A DNA stretch of 64,000 nucleotides from Collimonas rhizosphaerae (GCF_038896935.1 NZ_JBANDC010000002.1:310001-374000), one strand, 5' to 3'; positions 33,864-42,870 are shown, counted from the first letter of the stretch. The notes: a model not told the origin generated them from the letters alone. Numbers and translations are program-made.

Positions 33864-35606
33864 CTACCTCATCCGCAGCAAATCCTCACGGACCCTCGCA
33901 ATAGGCGTAGCCCAGTCGCCAGCGACGGGTTGCTGGAACAGCCTCAGGACACCGGGATACCATGGCGAGTCGTCACGTTCCTCCAGCCATCGCCAACAGC
34001 CGTCGAACCGCGATAGAACCCAGACCGGCTTGTTCAGCGCGCCAGCCAGATGGGCGATCGCGGTATCCACGGTAATCACCAGATCGAGATTCTGGATGAT
34101 GGCTGCCGTGTCGCCGAAATCCTGGACCGCGCCCATGAGATCCAAGGGGCGCAAATCCGGCGGCAGCTCTTCTAGCTGCGCGCGGGCGGCTTCATCTTTT
34201 TGCAAACTGACAAAGGCGATGCCAGGCAGCTGCAGCAACGGCAGGAAGTGTCCGATATGCATCGAGCGACGCTGATCAACGGCATTCGCGTTGAAATTGC
34301 CAACACGCGGATTGCCCGACCAGACCAGGCCCACTTTCAGCTTGCGCGAGGGTAATCGAGGCAGCCAGGCCGCTACGCGTTCGGCGGCGGCGCGCAGGTA
34401 CGGCAACCGATCGGGGATTGTATCCAAGGTGGTGCTCAGATGCAGCGGCAGGCTCATGACAAATGACCAATAGTCGTGCGCAGGCAGAGATTCGGTCTCG
34501 GTCACCACGGCATCTATGCCGTCGACGGTTTCCAGCAAAGATTTGATAGCTGGCGTGCAGACCAAAGTGAGACGAGACGCACCGCACTGCTTGAGCATCG
34601 ATGCATATCGGGCAAACTGGATCTGATCGCCGAACCCTTGCTCCGGATAGAGCAGCAGGGATTTATTGGAAAGGGATTCCCCTCGCCATTGCGGATACGG
34701 GAGATCCGGCAAAACAAATTCCTGTTTTTCCCGCTCCGGGCTGTAGCGCAGCTCATAGTACGGCCAGGCTTCGGCATAGCGCCCAAGCGCCAGCAGTAAA
34801 AGACCCAAGCCAAAGAGAGCCTCTGCATAGTCGGGTTTCAGCTCTAATGCACGACGATAAGCGCTTTCCGCTTCAGGAAACCGCCGCGCTTCATAGAACA
34901 GCTTACCCAGATTGCCATGCGCCTTGGCAAAATCCTGATCCAGCTCCAACACGCGGCAGTAAGCCGCTTCCGCTTCGACAGGTCGCCTGGTCATGTAAAA
35001 CAGGTTGCCCAGATTGTAGTGAGCCTCTGGAAAATCTGGATTAAGCTTGAGTGCACGGAGCAAGGCACTTTCTGCTTCGGCAAACCTTCTGGTTCCATTG
35101 AAAAGATTGCCCAGATTGTTGTGGGCTTTTGCGAAATCCGGGTTCAGTTCCAGTGCGCGACAAAAGGCGTTTTCAGCTTCGGCGAGCCGGTCGGTATCGT
35201 GGAGAAGATTACCCAGATTAAAGTATGCCTCTGCATAACCGGAATTCAATTCCAGCGCGCGGCGTAAAGCCGCTTCTGCTTCTGCAAGCCGCCCGGTTTC
35301 ACAAAGCAGGCTGCCCAGATTACCCAAGAAAACGGCATCTTCGCGATAGGCGAGCGCCTTGCGAATCAGCGCTTCCGCTTCGACCGGGTCGCCTCTTTGC
35401 ACTGCGATCACTCCCAGCAGGTGGATGGCATCTGCGTGGGACATGTCAACCGACAAAATTCGCCGATAGCCTGCTTCAGCCTCAATGAACCGGCCTGCCC
35501 GATGCAAGGCAACAGCCGATGCCAGCAAATCGGCGGCAAGTTCCTGCGGCACAGCCGGCATGCCATCGTTCATCATCGAAGTCGGGAGTTCTTGTTCATC
35601 GGACAT
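33864..35606 (-). CDS. TPR-repeat protein with C-terminal glycosyltransferase-like domain
   Basis: I start at ATG 35606 (MSDEQELPTS). No clear ribosome site is seen, and the open frame continues to 35882 through non-coding-looking sequence. The 580-residue product has about eight tetratricopeptide repeats (for example AEAESALLRALKLNPDFPEA, HYNLGNLFYMTRRPVEAEAA), followed by a GT9-like/SPINDLY-like domain with LKVGLVWSGNP and DLVITVDTAIAHLAGAL. Such proteins may glycosylate proteins or surface polymers; activity is unproven. It is flanked by near-identical direct repeats B and C, suggesting a mobile or duplicated module. Confidence 0.85.
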   Translation of the reverse strand: MSDEQELPTSMMNDGMPAVPQELAADLLASAVALHRAGRFIEAEAGYRRILSVDMSHADAIHLLGVIAVQRGDPVEAEALIRKALAYREDAVFLGNLGSLLCETGRLAEAEAALRRALELNSGYAEAYFNLGNLLHDTDRLAEAENAFCRALELNPDFAKAHNNLGNLFNGTRRFAEAESALLRALKLNPDFPEAHYNLGNLFYMTRRPVEAEAAYCRVLELDQDFAKAHGNLGKLFYEARRFPEAESAYRRALELKPDYAEALFGLGLLLLALGRYAEAWPYYELRYSPEREKQEFVLPDLPYPQWRGESLSNKSLLLYPEQGFGDQIQFARYASMLKQCGASRLTLVCTPAIKSLLETVDGIDAVVTETESLPAHDYWSFVMSLPLHLSTTLDTIPDRLPYLRAAAERVAAWLPRLPSRKLKVGLVWSGNPRVGNFNANAVDQRRSMHIGHFLPLLQLPGIAFVSLQKDEAARAQLEELPPDLRPLDLMGAVQDFGDTAAIIQNLDLVITVDTAIAHLAGALNKPVWVLSRFDGCWRWLEERDDSPWYPGVLRLFQQPVAGDWATPIARVREDLLRMR

Positions 35607-35934
35607 AAGGAGGAGCAGCGTTGTCTTCTGGATGCAGCTAAGGGTCGGTGTTTTAAGCCGCGGATTGTACCTTACCGGAAAAGCAGGAACAGCTTCTTGT
35701 CCAATGCTCAGCGGGCTCAGCTTGCCCGACAGCGATGCAAAAAAATAAAAACCAGCATGCGGTTTGCAGCAAGATATAGTACCGTTCACTATCAGCGAAA
35801 CACAGAAAATTCCGCAAAAAAAAAACGCAAAAATACGCTGGCAAGCGAAGCAAGTTAGGCGATTCGGATCAGCCGGCTGCATGATAGACAGAATTTTTAC
35901 TCCCCCCCTCCCCGACCGATAGAACTAGCCACCA
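35607..35934. other. Intergenic region upstream of the TPR gene
   Basis: 328 bases, lower in GC than its neighbours, with a C-rich run near 35901-35912. The TPR frame stays open to 35882 but the composition does not look coding. I see no clear promoter or further gene. Confidence 0.4.
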
Positions 35935-36135
35935 AGTTCCACACATATTATGTGAACAAGATTGTGGACAAGTACTTAGTTCGAAACTTAAGCCGATGAT
36001 TTGAAAGGATTTTTTCGTGCTGCATGAAAAACGTGCAGGATCTTCGGGCGCCATCTCGGCAAAGTTCTCCACAGATTTTGGGGATAACTTTGTGCACAAG
36101 CCCACTCGATTCACGCGAAGTCCTTGATTGGAAAC
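35935..36135 (+). repeat. Repeat copy C (201 bp)
   Basis: The same length and orientation as copy B. It shares the left border AGTTCCACAC and the right end TCCTTGATTGGAAAC, after which the two copies diverge. It contains TGTGGACAA, TTCTCCACA and TGGGGATAA, each one mismatch from the DnaA box. Confidence 0.92.
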
Positions 36136-36301
36136 GCCTTTTCACTATTGTTGGTGATAGGTGCAAATGCAGCTTAAACAGCCGTTTACAGATAGCGGCG
36201 ACGATTTTCCTGCATCTTTCCCGGTGGTTTTGCCACAGCCGCGGCGACGGATATCCACAAGCCGCGGCTGATCCACAGTTACCCACAGAATTTGTGGATA
36301 A
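36065..36301. promoter_or_regulatory. Cluster of DnaA-box-like 9-mers upstream of xseA
   Basis: Relative to TTATCCACA: TTCTCCACA (36065-36073), TTATCCCCA on the minus strand (36087-36079), ATATCCACA (36251-36259), TGATCCACA (36269-36277), TTACCCACA (36279-36287), and an exact TTATCCACA on the minus strand (36301-36293). All the others have one mismatch. Four fall within 51 bases. The intervening sequence has no gene. Confidence 0.55.
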
Positions 36302-36425
36302 GCTTGTGCGCAAGCACACTGCAATCTGGACAAGCCCTTGATTTGTTTCGCTTTTCCATTGATGTTCAGCGACCGTGCTTTACAATGGCAACGCTCCAGC
36401 CAATCAAGAACCCCGGAAAGCCCGT

Positions 36426-37787
36426 ATGAATTTCTCCAGCGACACCGACAACCGTTCCAGCGGACCGCCAATACTGACGGTTTCTGCCTTGAATCAAGCC
36501 GTGGCGCGTTTGCTGGAACGCAGCTTTCCGCTGGCCTGGGTCGCGGGCGAAATATCGAATTTCAAAAGTTACGCTTCCGGCCATTGGTACTTCACGCTGA
36601 AAGACGATGCGGCGCAAGTGCGCGGCGTGATGTTCAAGGGCCGTGCCCAGCACGCCGGCTTCACCCCGCGCGACGGCGACAAGGTGGAAGTGCGGGCGCT
36701 GGTGACGCTGTATGCGGCGCGCGGCGACTACCAGCTCAACGTCGAAGCGATCCGGCGCGCCGGCGTCGGCAACCTGTATGAAGCATTCTTGCGCCTGAAA
36801 GAAAAACTGAATGCGGAAGGCTTGTTCGATCCGGCCCGTAAACGGCCGCTGCCGCAATTCGCCCGCACCATCGGCATCGTCACCAGCCTGCAGGCTGCAG
36901 CGCTGCGCGACATCCTGAGCGCGCTCGCGCGCCGTGCGCCGCATGTGCGCGTGATCCTTTATCCGACGCCGGTGCAAGGCGACGGCGCAGCGGAGAAAAT
37001 CGCGCGCGCCATCAATACCGCCGCCGCACGCGCCGAGTGCGAACTGCTGCTGGTGTGCCGCGGCGGCGGCAGCATCGAAGACTTGTGGTCGTTCAATGAT
37101 GAAGCGGTGGCGCGCGCCATCGTCGCCGCGCCCATGCCGGTGATTTCCGGCGTCGGCCACGAAACCGATTTCACCATCGCCGATTTTGCCGCCGACCTGC
37201 GCGCCGCCACCCCGACTGCCGCCGCCGAACTGGCGACGGTGGCGCGCGCCGACTGGCTGGCGACATTGGAAACCCATGCCGACGACCTGACGCGCGCCTT
37301 GCGCCGGCGGCTGGCCGAAACCAGCCAGACCCTGGACTGGCTGAGCCGGCGCCTGAGCAGTCCGGCCACCACCATCGCCCACGAACGCGTCAAGCTGCAA
37401 AGCCTGCAAGCCAGGCTGCTGCACGCCACCCGCATCCCGCTGACGCAATCGCGCCATGCACTGTTGAATCTGCACACCCGCTTGGCTGCGCACATACCCA
37501 GCACGGTTGCATCCCGCACTGCGCTGCTGGAGCAGAGCCGTCGCCTCAACGGCGCGATGGCTGCGCAAAACCGCGATCGCCGCCAGGCATTGGCAGCGCT
37601 CAGCGCCCAGCTGGAATTGCTGAATCCGCAGCGCACTCTGGAGCGCGGCTACGCCATCGTCTCCGACGCCAAAGGCCAGGTAATCCGGACGCCGCGGGCG
37701 CTGCAGCCGCGCCACGTGATTACCGTGCAGCTGGCTGAAGGCAGCGCCCAGGTCGGCATAGACAGCGTGCAGGCGACGCTTGATTGA
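36426..37787 (+). CDS. xseA: Exodeoxyribonuclease VII large subunit
   Basis: 453 residues from ATG 36426 (GGAAAG upstream). The N-terminal OB fold is FPLAWVAGEISNFKSYASGHWYFTLKDDAAQVRGVMFKG. Nuclease-domain motifs are IGIVTSLQAAALRDI, RGGGSIEDLWSFNDE and GVGHETDFTIADFAADLRAATPTAAAE. A coiled-coil C-terminal region ends with LERGYAIV. With XseB it degrades single-stranded DNA. It is followed by sodB on the same strand, an order shared with other Burkholderiales. Confidence 0.96.
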   Translation: MNFSSDTDNRSSGPPILTVSALNQAVARLLERSFPLAWVAGEISNFKSYASGHWYFTLKDDAAQVRGVMFKGRAQHAGFTPRDGDKVEVRALVTLYAARGDYQLNVEAIRRAGVGNLYEAFLRLKEKLNAEGLFDPARKRPLPQFARTIGIVTSLQAAALRDILSALARRAPHVRVILYPTPVQGDGAAEKIARAINTAAARAECELLLVCRGGGSIEDLWSFNDEAVARAIVAAPMPVISGVGHETDFTIADFAADLRAATPTAAAELATVARADWLATLETHADDLTRALRRRLAETSQTLDWLSRRLSSPATTIAHERVKLQSLQARLLHATRIPLTQSRHALLNLHTRLAAHIPSTVASRTALLEQSRRLNGAMAAQNRDRRQALAALSAQLELLNPQRTLERGYAIVSDAKGQVIRTPRALQPRHVITVQLAEGSAQVGIDSVQATLD

Positions 37788-37959
37788 GGGCATGTTTCTT
37801 TGCGACGCAAGTCACATGGCGGATTGAATAAAAGCGCGAGCATGCTGCATGGAATAGCTAAGCGCTTTACAATAGCCCTCTCCGGGAAACTGTTCACGAG
37901 ATAGATGTATAGGCAACAGCTTCCTTGTAATCCCAATAAAACTATAGAAAGGACGCACC

Positions 37960-38538
37960 ATGGCACACACACTCCCGCCTCTCCCGTACGATCTGGACGC
38001 ACTGGCTCCGCACATCTCCAAGGAAACCCTGGAATTCCACTATGGTAAGCATCACCAGACCTATGTGACCAACCTGAACAACCTGGTTCCAGGCACAGAA
38101 TTCGAAAACGCGACTCTGGAAGAGATCGTCAAGAAATCCTCCGGCGGCATTTTCAACAATGCAGCGCAAATCTGGAATCACACTTTTTACTGGGACAGCC
38201 TGTCGCCAAAAGGTGGCGGCGCACCAACCGGCGCACTGGCAGATGCGATCAACGCCAAATGGGGTTCGTTCGACAAGTTCAAGGAAGAACTGACCAAGAC
38301 TGCAGTCGGCACTTTCGGCTCCGGCTGGGCATGGCTGGTGAAGAACGCTGACGGTTCGCTCGGCCTGGTGTCGACTTCCAATGCAGCCACTCCGCTGACT
38401 ACCGACGCCAAGCCTTTGATCACCGTCGACGTCTGGGAACACGCTTATTACATCGACTACCGCAACGCCCGTCCAAAATACCTGGAAGCATTCTGGGCAT
38501 TGGCGAATTGGGAATTTGCTTCGAAGAATTTCGCATAA
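37960..38538 (+). CDS. sodB: Superoxide dismutase [Fe]
   Basis: 192 residues: LEFHYGKHHQTYVTNLN, NNAAQIWNHTFYWDSLSP (the AAQ...NH pattern of Fe-SOD), GSGWAWLVKNADG and DVWEHAYYIDYRNARPKYLEAFW with the metal Asp and His. It has no signal peptide and is cytoplasmic. The start is supported by AAAGGACG. It dismutates superoxide. Monocistronic, ending at a terminator shared with tetR. Confidence 0.97.
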   Translation: MAHTLPPLPYDLDALAPHISKETLEFHYGKHHQTYVTNLNNLVPGTEFENATLEEIVKKSSGGIFNNAAQIWNHTFYWDSLSPKGGGAPTGALADAINAKWGSFDKFKEELTKTAVGTFGSGWAWLVKNADGSLGLVSTSNAATPLTTDAKPLITVDVWEHAYYIDYRNARPKYLEAFWALANWEFASKNFA

Positions 38539-38590
38539 GACAAATTTGTCATGGCCGGTAAGGAATAAAATCTTATCGGCGCCGCAAATG

Positions 38591-38627
38591 AAAATAGCGC
38601 CGGCTTTATTGCCTGCGCTATTTTTTT
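38591..38627. terminator. Bidirectional terminator between sodB and the tetR gene
   Basis: AAAATAGCGC-CGGCTTTATTGCCT-GCGCTATTTTTTT. The stem is flanked by A on one side and T on the other, so it can serve both convergent transcripts. Confidence 0.85.
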
Positions 38628-38646
38628 ATGGGCAAGCCAGATTTGC

Positions 38647-39270
38647 CTAAACCGGTTCAGGCTTGGCGATGGCCCGCCACAGCATCCTGAACAGCGCATT
38701 GGCCTGTAATGCCAGCGGCTCTTTTGCGCCGCGCATGGTGTGCATGTGCACCAGCCTTTCCAGGATGCCGATGAAATAATCGAGCAGGATCTTTTCATCC
38801 ACTTCGTCGGTCAGCACGCCTTGCGCCCTGCCGTCGGCCAGGGTTTTCATCAGCACTTCCATCATTTCCGGCTGGCGGAAAGTACGGTCGCGCCCCCATG
38901 CGCTGATCTGCAGCGAACTCATGATCAGCTGGCTGACCTTGGGATTGCGGTCGAAAAAATCCAGCACTACCCAGAACACCTTGCGCAGCTTGTCCTGGCA
39001 ACTCTCGATGCCTTGCAGGTGATCGAGCATGCGCGACGCCAGGGTGCTCAGCCAGGTCTCGAGGCAGGCAAACAGCAGCGCTTCCTTGCTGCCGTAGTAT
39101 TTATAGATAGTCTGCAGGGAGACACTGGCGGCGCCGGCGATTTCTCCATAGGCGACGCTGCGGAATTCGCGTTCTGAAAACAGATCCAGCACGGCGTTTT
39201 CTATCCTTTGCCTGATCACGGGCTTGAGCAGCGCACGATCCAATACGATTTTCTGTTTTTCAGAGGCCAT
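38647..39270 (-). CDS. TetR-family transcriptional regulator of the acyl-CoA cluster
   Basis: 207 residues. The N-terminal helix-turn-helix reads IENAVLDLFSEREFRSVAYGEIAGAASVSLQTIYKYYGSKEALL, the usual TetR DNA-binding module; the C-terminal ligand domain is not family-specific. It is divergent from the thiolase gene. Two copies of GTGTAATnnnnATTAC lie in the intervening 231 bases, and two more lie at the far end of the gene cluster. It is probably a repressor released by an acyl-CoA, as are other TetR regulators of fatty-acid degradation. The ligand is an inference. Confidence 0.88.
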   Translation of the reverse strand: MASEKQKIVLDRALLKPVIRQRIENAVLDLFSEREFRSVAYGEIAGAASVSLQTIYKYYGSKEALLFACLETWLSTLASRMLDHLQGIESCQDKLRKVFWVVLDFFDRNPKVSQLIMSSLQISAWGRDRTFRQPEMMEVLMKTLADGRAQGVLTDEVDEKILLDYFIGILERLVHMHTMRGAKEPLALQANALFRMLWRAIAKPEPV

Positions 39271-39295
39271 GGGCTGAGTGATGGTTTTGCCATAC

Positions 39296-39313
39296 GTGTA
39301 ATTAATATTACTA
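39296..39313. promoter_or_regulatory. Predicted TetR operator, site 1
   Basis: GTGTAATTAATATTACTA, with arms GTAAT/ATTAC. It is 26 bases before the tetR start, so it is suited to autoregulation. Confidence 0.55.
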
Positions 39314-39431
39314 TCGCGCTCCAGGCAGTTTCTGCCCTGGTTTAGAGTAGATTACCAATTGACGCTGGCCATTGCTTTAACTACAGTGGCTGTTCAGCAT
39401 GGATCGGACATCAAGCGAGACATCGATCGAA

Positions 39432-39449
39432 GTGTAATTATAATTACGC
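39432..39449. promoter_or_regulatory. Predicted TetR operator, site 2
   Basis: GTGTAATTATAATTACGC, whose core GTAATTATAATTAC is a perfect 14-bp palindrome. It lies 53 bases before the thiolase ATG. Confidence 0.6.
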
Positions 39450-39452
39450 AAA

Positions 39453-39482
39453 CATACAAGCGCATACAAGCGCATACAAGCA
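39453..39482 (+). repeat. Three tandem copies of a 10-bp repeat
   Basis: CATACAAGCG occurs three times without gap (the last copy ends CA), between operator site 2 and the thiolase ribosome site. It would be in the 5' leader. Confidence 0.8.
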
Positions 39483-39501
39483 AATATCAGCCGGAGACGC
39501 T

Positions 39502-40707
39502 ATGACTGAAGCCTATATTTTCGATTCCGTACGGACCCCGCGCGGCAAGGGCAAGAAAGACGGCAGCCTGCACCAGGTCTCGCCGGTCAACCTGCTGGCC
39601 CAGCTGCTGCAGGCGCTGCAGCAACGCAACCGCCTCGACACCTCGCAAGTCGACGATGTAGTGCTCGGCTGCGTGACGCCGGTCGGCGAACAAGGCGCCG
39701 ACATCGCCCGCACCGCGGTGCTGTATGCCGGCTGGGACCAGTCGGTGCCGGGCGTGACGCAGTCGCGGTTTTGCGCTTCGGGCCTGGAATCGGTCAACCT
39801 GGCGGCGATGAAAGTCATGTCCGGCCAGGAGCAGCTGGTGGTGGCCGGCGGCGTTGAAAGCATGTCACGCTGGGCCATGGGTTCGGACGGCGGCGCCTGG
39901 TTCATGGATCCGCGGATCAACCAGATCACCGGCTTCGCGCCGCAAGGCATAGGCGCCGACCTGATCGCGACACTGGAAAATTTCTCGCGCGGCGATGTCG
40001 ACAGCTTTGCCGTGCAGTCGCAGCAGAAAGCCGCGCGCGCCCGCGCCGAAGGGCGCTTCAGCAAGTCGCTGGTCGCAGTCAAGGACCTCAATGGCCTGGT
40101 GCTGCTGGATCATGACGAATACATCCGCGCCCAGACCACCATGGAAAACCTGGCAGCACTGAACCCGTCCTTCGAACAGATCGGCCAGATGGGTTTCGAT
40201 GCGACCGCGCTGCGCAAATACACTACCGTCGAAAAAATCAGCCATGTGCACCATGCCGGCAATTCCTCCGGCATCGTCGACGGCGCTGCGCTGGTGCTGG
40301 TCGGCAGCAAGGAGATGGGCCAGAGGCTGGGACTGAAGCCGCGCGCCCGGATTGTCGCCGCCGCCGTCACCGGCTCGGAGCCGACCATCATGCTGACCGG
40401 CATCGCTCCTGCCGCCCGCAAGGCGCTGGCCAAGGCCAGGATGTCAGCCAAGGATATCGACCTGTTTGAAATCAATGAAGCGTTTGCCGCGGTCGTGATG
40501 CGCGCCATCCGCGACCTCGATATCGACCCGGAGCGGGTCAACGTCAATGGCGGCTCGATCGCCATGGGCCATCCGCTGGGCGCAACCGGCGCCATGATCC
40601 TCGGCACCGCGCTCGACGAACTGGAGCGCAGCGGCAAGGCAAGCGCCTTGATCTCGCTCTGCGTCGGCGGCGGCATGGGCATCGCCACCATCATCGAACG
40701 TGTCTAA
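39502..40707 (+). CDS. Acetyl-CoA acyltransferase (thiolase, FadA-type)
   Basis: 401 residues with the thiolase catalytic set: the nucleophile Cys in TQSRFCASGLESVNLA, the His in NGGSIAMGHPLGATGAMI and the second Cys in ISLCVGGGMGIATI. NEAFAAVV is also present. It cleaves 3-ketoacyl-CoA in beta-oxidation. GGAG precedes the ATG. It is 17 bases upstream of the FadB-type gene, with which it forms the plus-strand operon of the cluster. Confidence 0.93.
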   Translation: MTEAYIFDSVRTPRGKGKKDGSLHQVSPVNLLAQLLQALQQRNRLDTSQVDDVVLGCVTPVGEQGADIARTAVLYAGWDQSVPGVTQSRFCASGLESVNLAAMKVMSGQEQLVVAGGVESMSRWAMGSDGGAWFMDPRINQITGFAPQGIGADLIATLENFSRGDVDSFAVQSQQKAARARAEGRFSKSLVAVKDLNGLVLLDHDEYIRAQTTMENLAALNPSFEQIGQMGFDATALRKYTTVEKISHVHHAGNSSGIVDGAALVLVGSKEMGQRLGLKPRARIVAAAVTGSEPTIMLTGIAPAARKALAKARMSAKDIDLFEINEAFAAVVMRAIRDLDIDPERVNVNGGSIAMGHPLGATGAMILGTALDELERSGKASALISLCVGGGMGIATIIERV

Positions 40708-40724
40708 CGGACTGGATCCAGATC

Positions 40725-42857
40725 ATGAGTGTAAATTTCCAAAAAGACAGCGACAATATCGTGACCTTGACCCTGGACATGCCAGGACGGTCGATGAATG
40801 TATTGAACGAAGCGCTGACGGCGCCGTTCATGGAGGCGATTGCCGCCATCGAAGCCGATCCAGCCATCGCCGGCGTCATCATCACCTCGGGCAAGGCGGA
40901 TTTCGTCGCCGGCGCCGATATTGAAAAACTGTTCCAGATCACCGACGCGCAAGCAGCCTTCGACCTGGTGCAGGAATTCAAAGGTTTCCTGCGCCGCCTG
41001 GAGTTGTGCGGCCGGCCGGTGGTGGCTGCGCTGAACGGCACCGCCCTGGGCGGCGGCCTGGAGCTGGCGCTGGCCTGCCATCACCGCATCGCCATCAACA
41101 ACCCGAAAGCCAAGTTCGGCCTGCCGGAAGTCAAGCTCGGCCTGCTGCCGGGCGGCGGCGGCACGCAGCGTTTGCCGCGCATGATCGGCATCCAGGGCGC
41201 ATTGCAGCTCATGCTGGAAGGCAAGGAGCTGCGCGCCGAAGAGGCGCTGCAGCAAGGCATCGTCCAGGAACTGGCGAGCGACAGGGAACAGCTGCTGGCA
41301 AAAGCCAAGGCCTGGTGCCTGGCCAATCCCAAGGCGAAGCAGCCGTGGGACGACAAGAAATTCCGCTGGCCCGGCGGCGACTCGCGCAGCCCGGCCAACG
41401 GCCAGCTGTGGGCCATCGCACCGTCCATGGCAAGCGCCAAGACGCACGGCAATTATCCGGCGGCGACCAATATCATGAGCTGCGTATTCGAAGGCGGCAT
41501 CGTCGATTTCGATACCGGCTGCGAAATCGAATCGCGCTACTTCGTCAATTGCGCATTGTCGCCGGTGGCCAAGAACATGATCGGCACCTTGTGGTTCCAG
41601 CTGAACGCCATCAACAAGGGCAAGTCGCGCCCGGAAGGCTTTGCACCGTCCAAAGTCAGCAAGGTCGGCATCCTCGGCGCCGGCATGATGGGCGCCGGCA
41701 TCGCCTATGCCTCGGCCAAGGCCGGCATAGACGTGGTGTTGCTGGACAACAGCCTGGAAACCGCGGCACACGGCAAGGATTATTCCAGCAAGCTGCTCGA
41801 CAAGGCGATCAAGCGCAAGCAGCAAACCGCGGAAGGCAAGGAAGCCCTGCTCAAACGGATCACGCCTACCGTGGATTTCAATGACCTGGCCAACTGCGAC
41901 CTGATTATCGAAGCGGTGTTTGAAGATCGCCAGGTGAAGGCCGAGGTGACTCGCAAGACCGAGGCGCTGATCAGTAAAGACGCCGTGTTTGCGTCGAACA
42001 CCTCTACCCTGCCGATTACCGGCCTGGCGCAGGCCAGCGTGCGGCCGGAAAATTTCATCGGCCTGCATTTTTTCTCGCCGGTAGACAAGATGCCGCTGGT
42101 AGAAATCATCGTCGGCCAGCAAACCAGCCAGCAAACGCTGGCGCGCGGCTTCGACTACGTGCAGCAGATCAGGAAAACCCCGATCGTGGTCCACGATTCA
42201 CGCGGCTTCTATACCTCGCGCGTATTCGGCACCTACGTGATGGAAGGCTTGCAGCTGCTGATGGAAGGCCAGCATCCGCGCGCCATCGAGATGGCCGGCT
42301 TGCAGGCCGGCATGCCGGTAGGACCGCTGGCCGTGCATGACGAAGTCAGCTTGTCCTTGTCCCTGCATATCCTGGAACAGACGCGCAAGGATTTTGCCGA
42401 AGCCGGCAAACCGTTCGCCGGCCATCCGGCCGATGCCGGGCTGGAAAAAATGGTGACCCAGCTGGACCGCAAGGGGAAGAAAGCCGGCAAGGGATTTTAT
42501 GATTATCCCGAAAACCAGAACAAGCACCTGTGGCCCGGCTTGCAGCAAGCGTTTCCGCTCGCCGCCACGCAGCTGCCGCAAAAGGACCTGATCGAGCGCA
42601 TGATGTTTGTGCAAGCCAACGAGGCGGCAAAATGCTACGAGGAACAGGTAGTGCTGACCGTTGCCGACGCCAACATCGGCAGCATTTTCGGCTGGGGTTT
42701 CGCGCCGTTCCAGGGCGGCGCCCTGCAATACATCAATGCCTACGGCGTCGCCGATTTTGTCCAGCGGGCAAACCAGCTGTCAGCCCGGTTCGGCAGTTAT
42801 TTCGCACCGGCGGCAATCCTCGTGACAATGGCGGAACAGGGCAAGCGCTTCGAGTGA
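40725..42857 (+). CDS. Bifunctional enoyl-CoA hydratase/3-hydroxyacyl-CoA dehydrogenase (FadB/FadJ-type)
   Basis: 710 residues. The N-terminal crotonase domain has ALNGTALGGGLELALACHHRIA and FGLPEVKLGLLPGGGGTQRLPR, with the two catalytic Glu. A Rossmann NAD domain follows (VGILGAGMMGAGIAYASAKAGIDVVLLD) with FASNTSTLPIT and the catalytic His in FIGLHFFSPVDKMPLVEI. It then has two C-terminal dehydrogenase helical domains ending in the DFVQRANQLSARFG region. It catalyses steps two and three of beta-oxidation. It is the partner of the upstream thiolase. Confidence 0.94.
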   Translation: MSVNFQKDSDNIVTLTLDMPGRSMNVLNEALTAPFMEAIAAIEADPAIAGVIITSGKADFVAGADIEKLFQITDAQAAFDLVQEFKGFLRRLELCGRPVVAALNGTALGGGLELALACHHRIAINNPKAKFGLPEVKLGLLPGGGGTQRLPRMIGIQGALQLMLEGKELRAEEALQQGIVQELASDREQLLAKAKAWCLANPKAKQPWDDKKFRWPGGDSRSPANGQLWAIAPSMASAKTHGNYPAATNIMSCVFEGGIVDFDTGCEIESRYFVNCALSPVAKNMIGTLWFQLNAINKGKSRPEGFAPSKVSKVGILGAGMMGAGIAYASAKAGIDVVLLDNSLETAAHGKDYSSKLLDKAIKRKQQTAEGKEALLKRITPTVDFNDLANCDLIIEAVFEDRQVKAEVTRKTEALISKDAVFASNTSTLPITGLAQASVRPENFIGLHFFSPVDKMPLVEIIVGQQTSQQTLARGFDYVQQIRKTPIVVHDSRGFYTSRVFGTYVMEGLQLLMEGQHPRAIEMAGLQAGMPVGPLAVHDEVSLSLSLHILEQTRKDFAEAGKPFAGHPADAGLEKMVTQLDRKGKKAGKGFYDYPENQNKHLWPGLQQAFPLAATQLPQKDLIERMMFVQANEAAKCYEEQVVLTVADANIGSIFGWGFAPFQGGALQYINAYGVADFVQRANQLSARFGSYFAPAAILVTMAEQGKRFE

Positions 42858-42870
42858 TACAGGGATACGC

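Noticed and set aside
35607..35882. 92-codon N-terminal extension of the TPR protein
   Set aside because: The sequence is Cys/Phe-rich and lower in GC with no conserved features, so it is probably non-coding leader.
31521..36135. Insertion sequence or transposon
   Set aside because: No transposase, terminal inverted repeats or clear target duplications were seen; the copies are direct repeats without coding capacity.
39453..39482. CRISPR-like array
   Set aside because: There are only three 10-bp units with no spacers; it is a simple tandem repeat.
40704..42194. 496-codon minus-strand frame opposite the FadB-type gene
   Set aside because: It is a shadow of a well-conserved plus-strand enzyme; composition is unlike real proteins.
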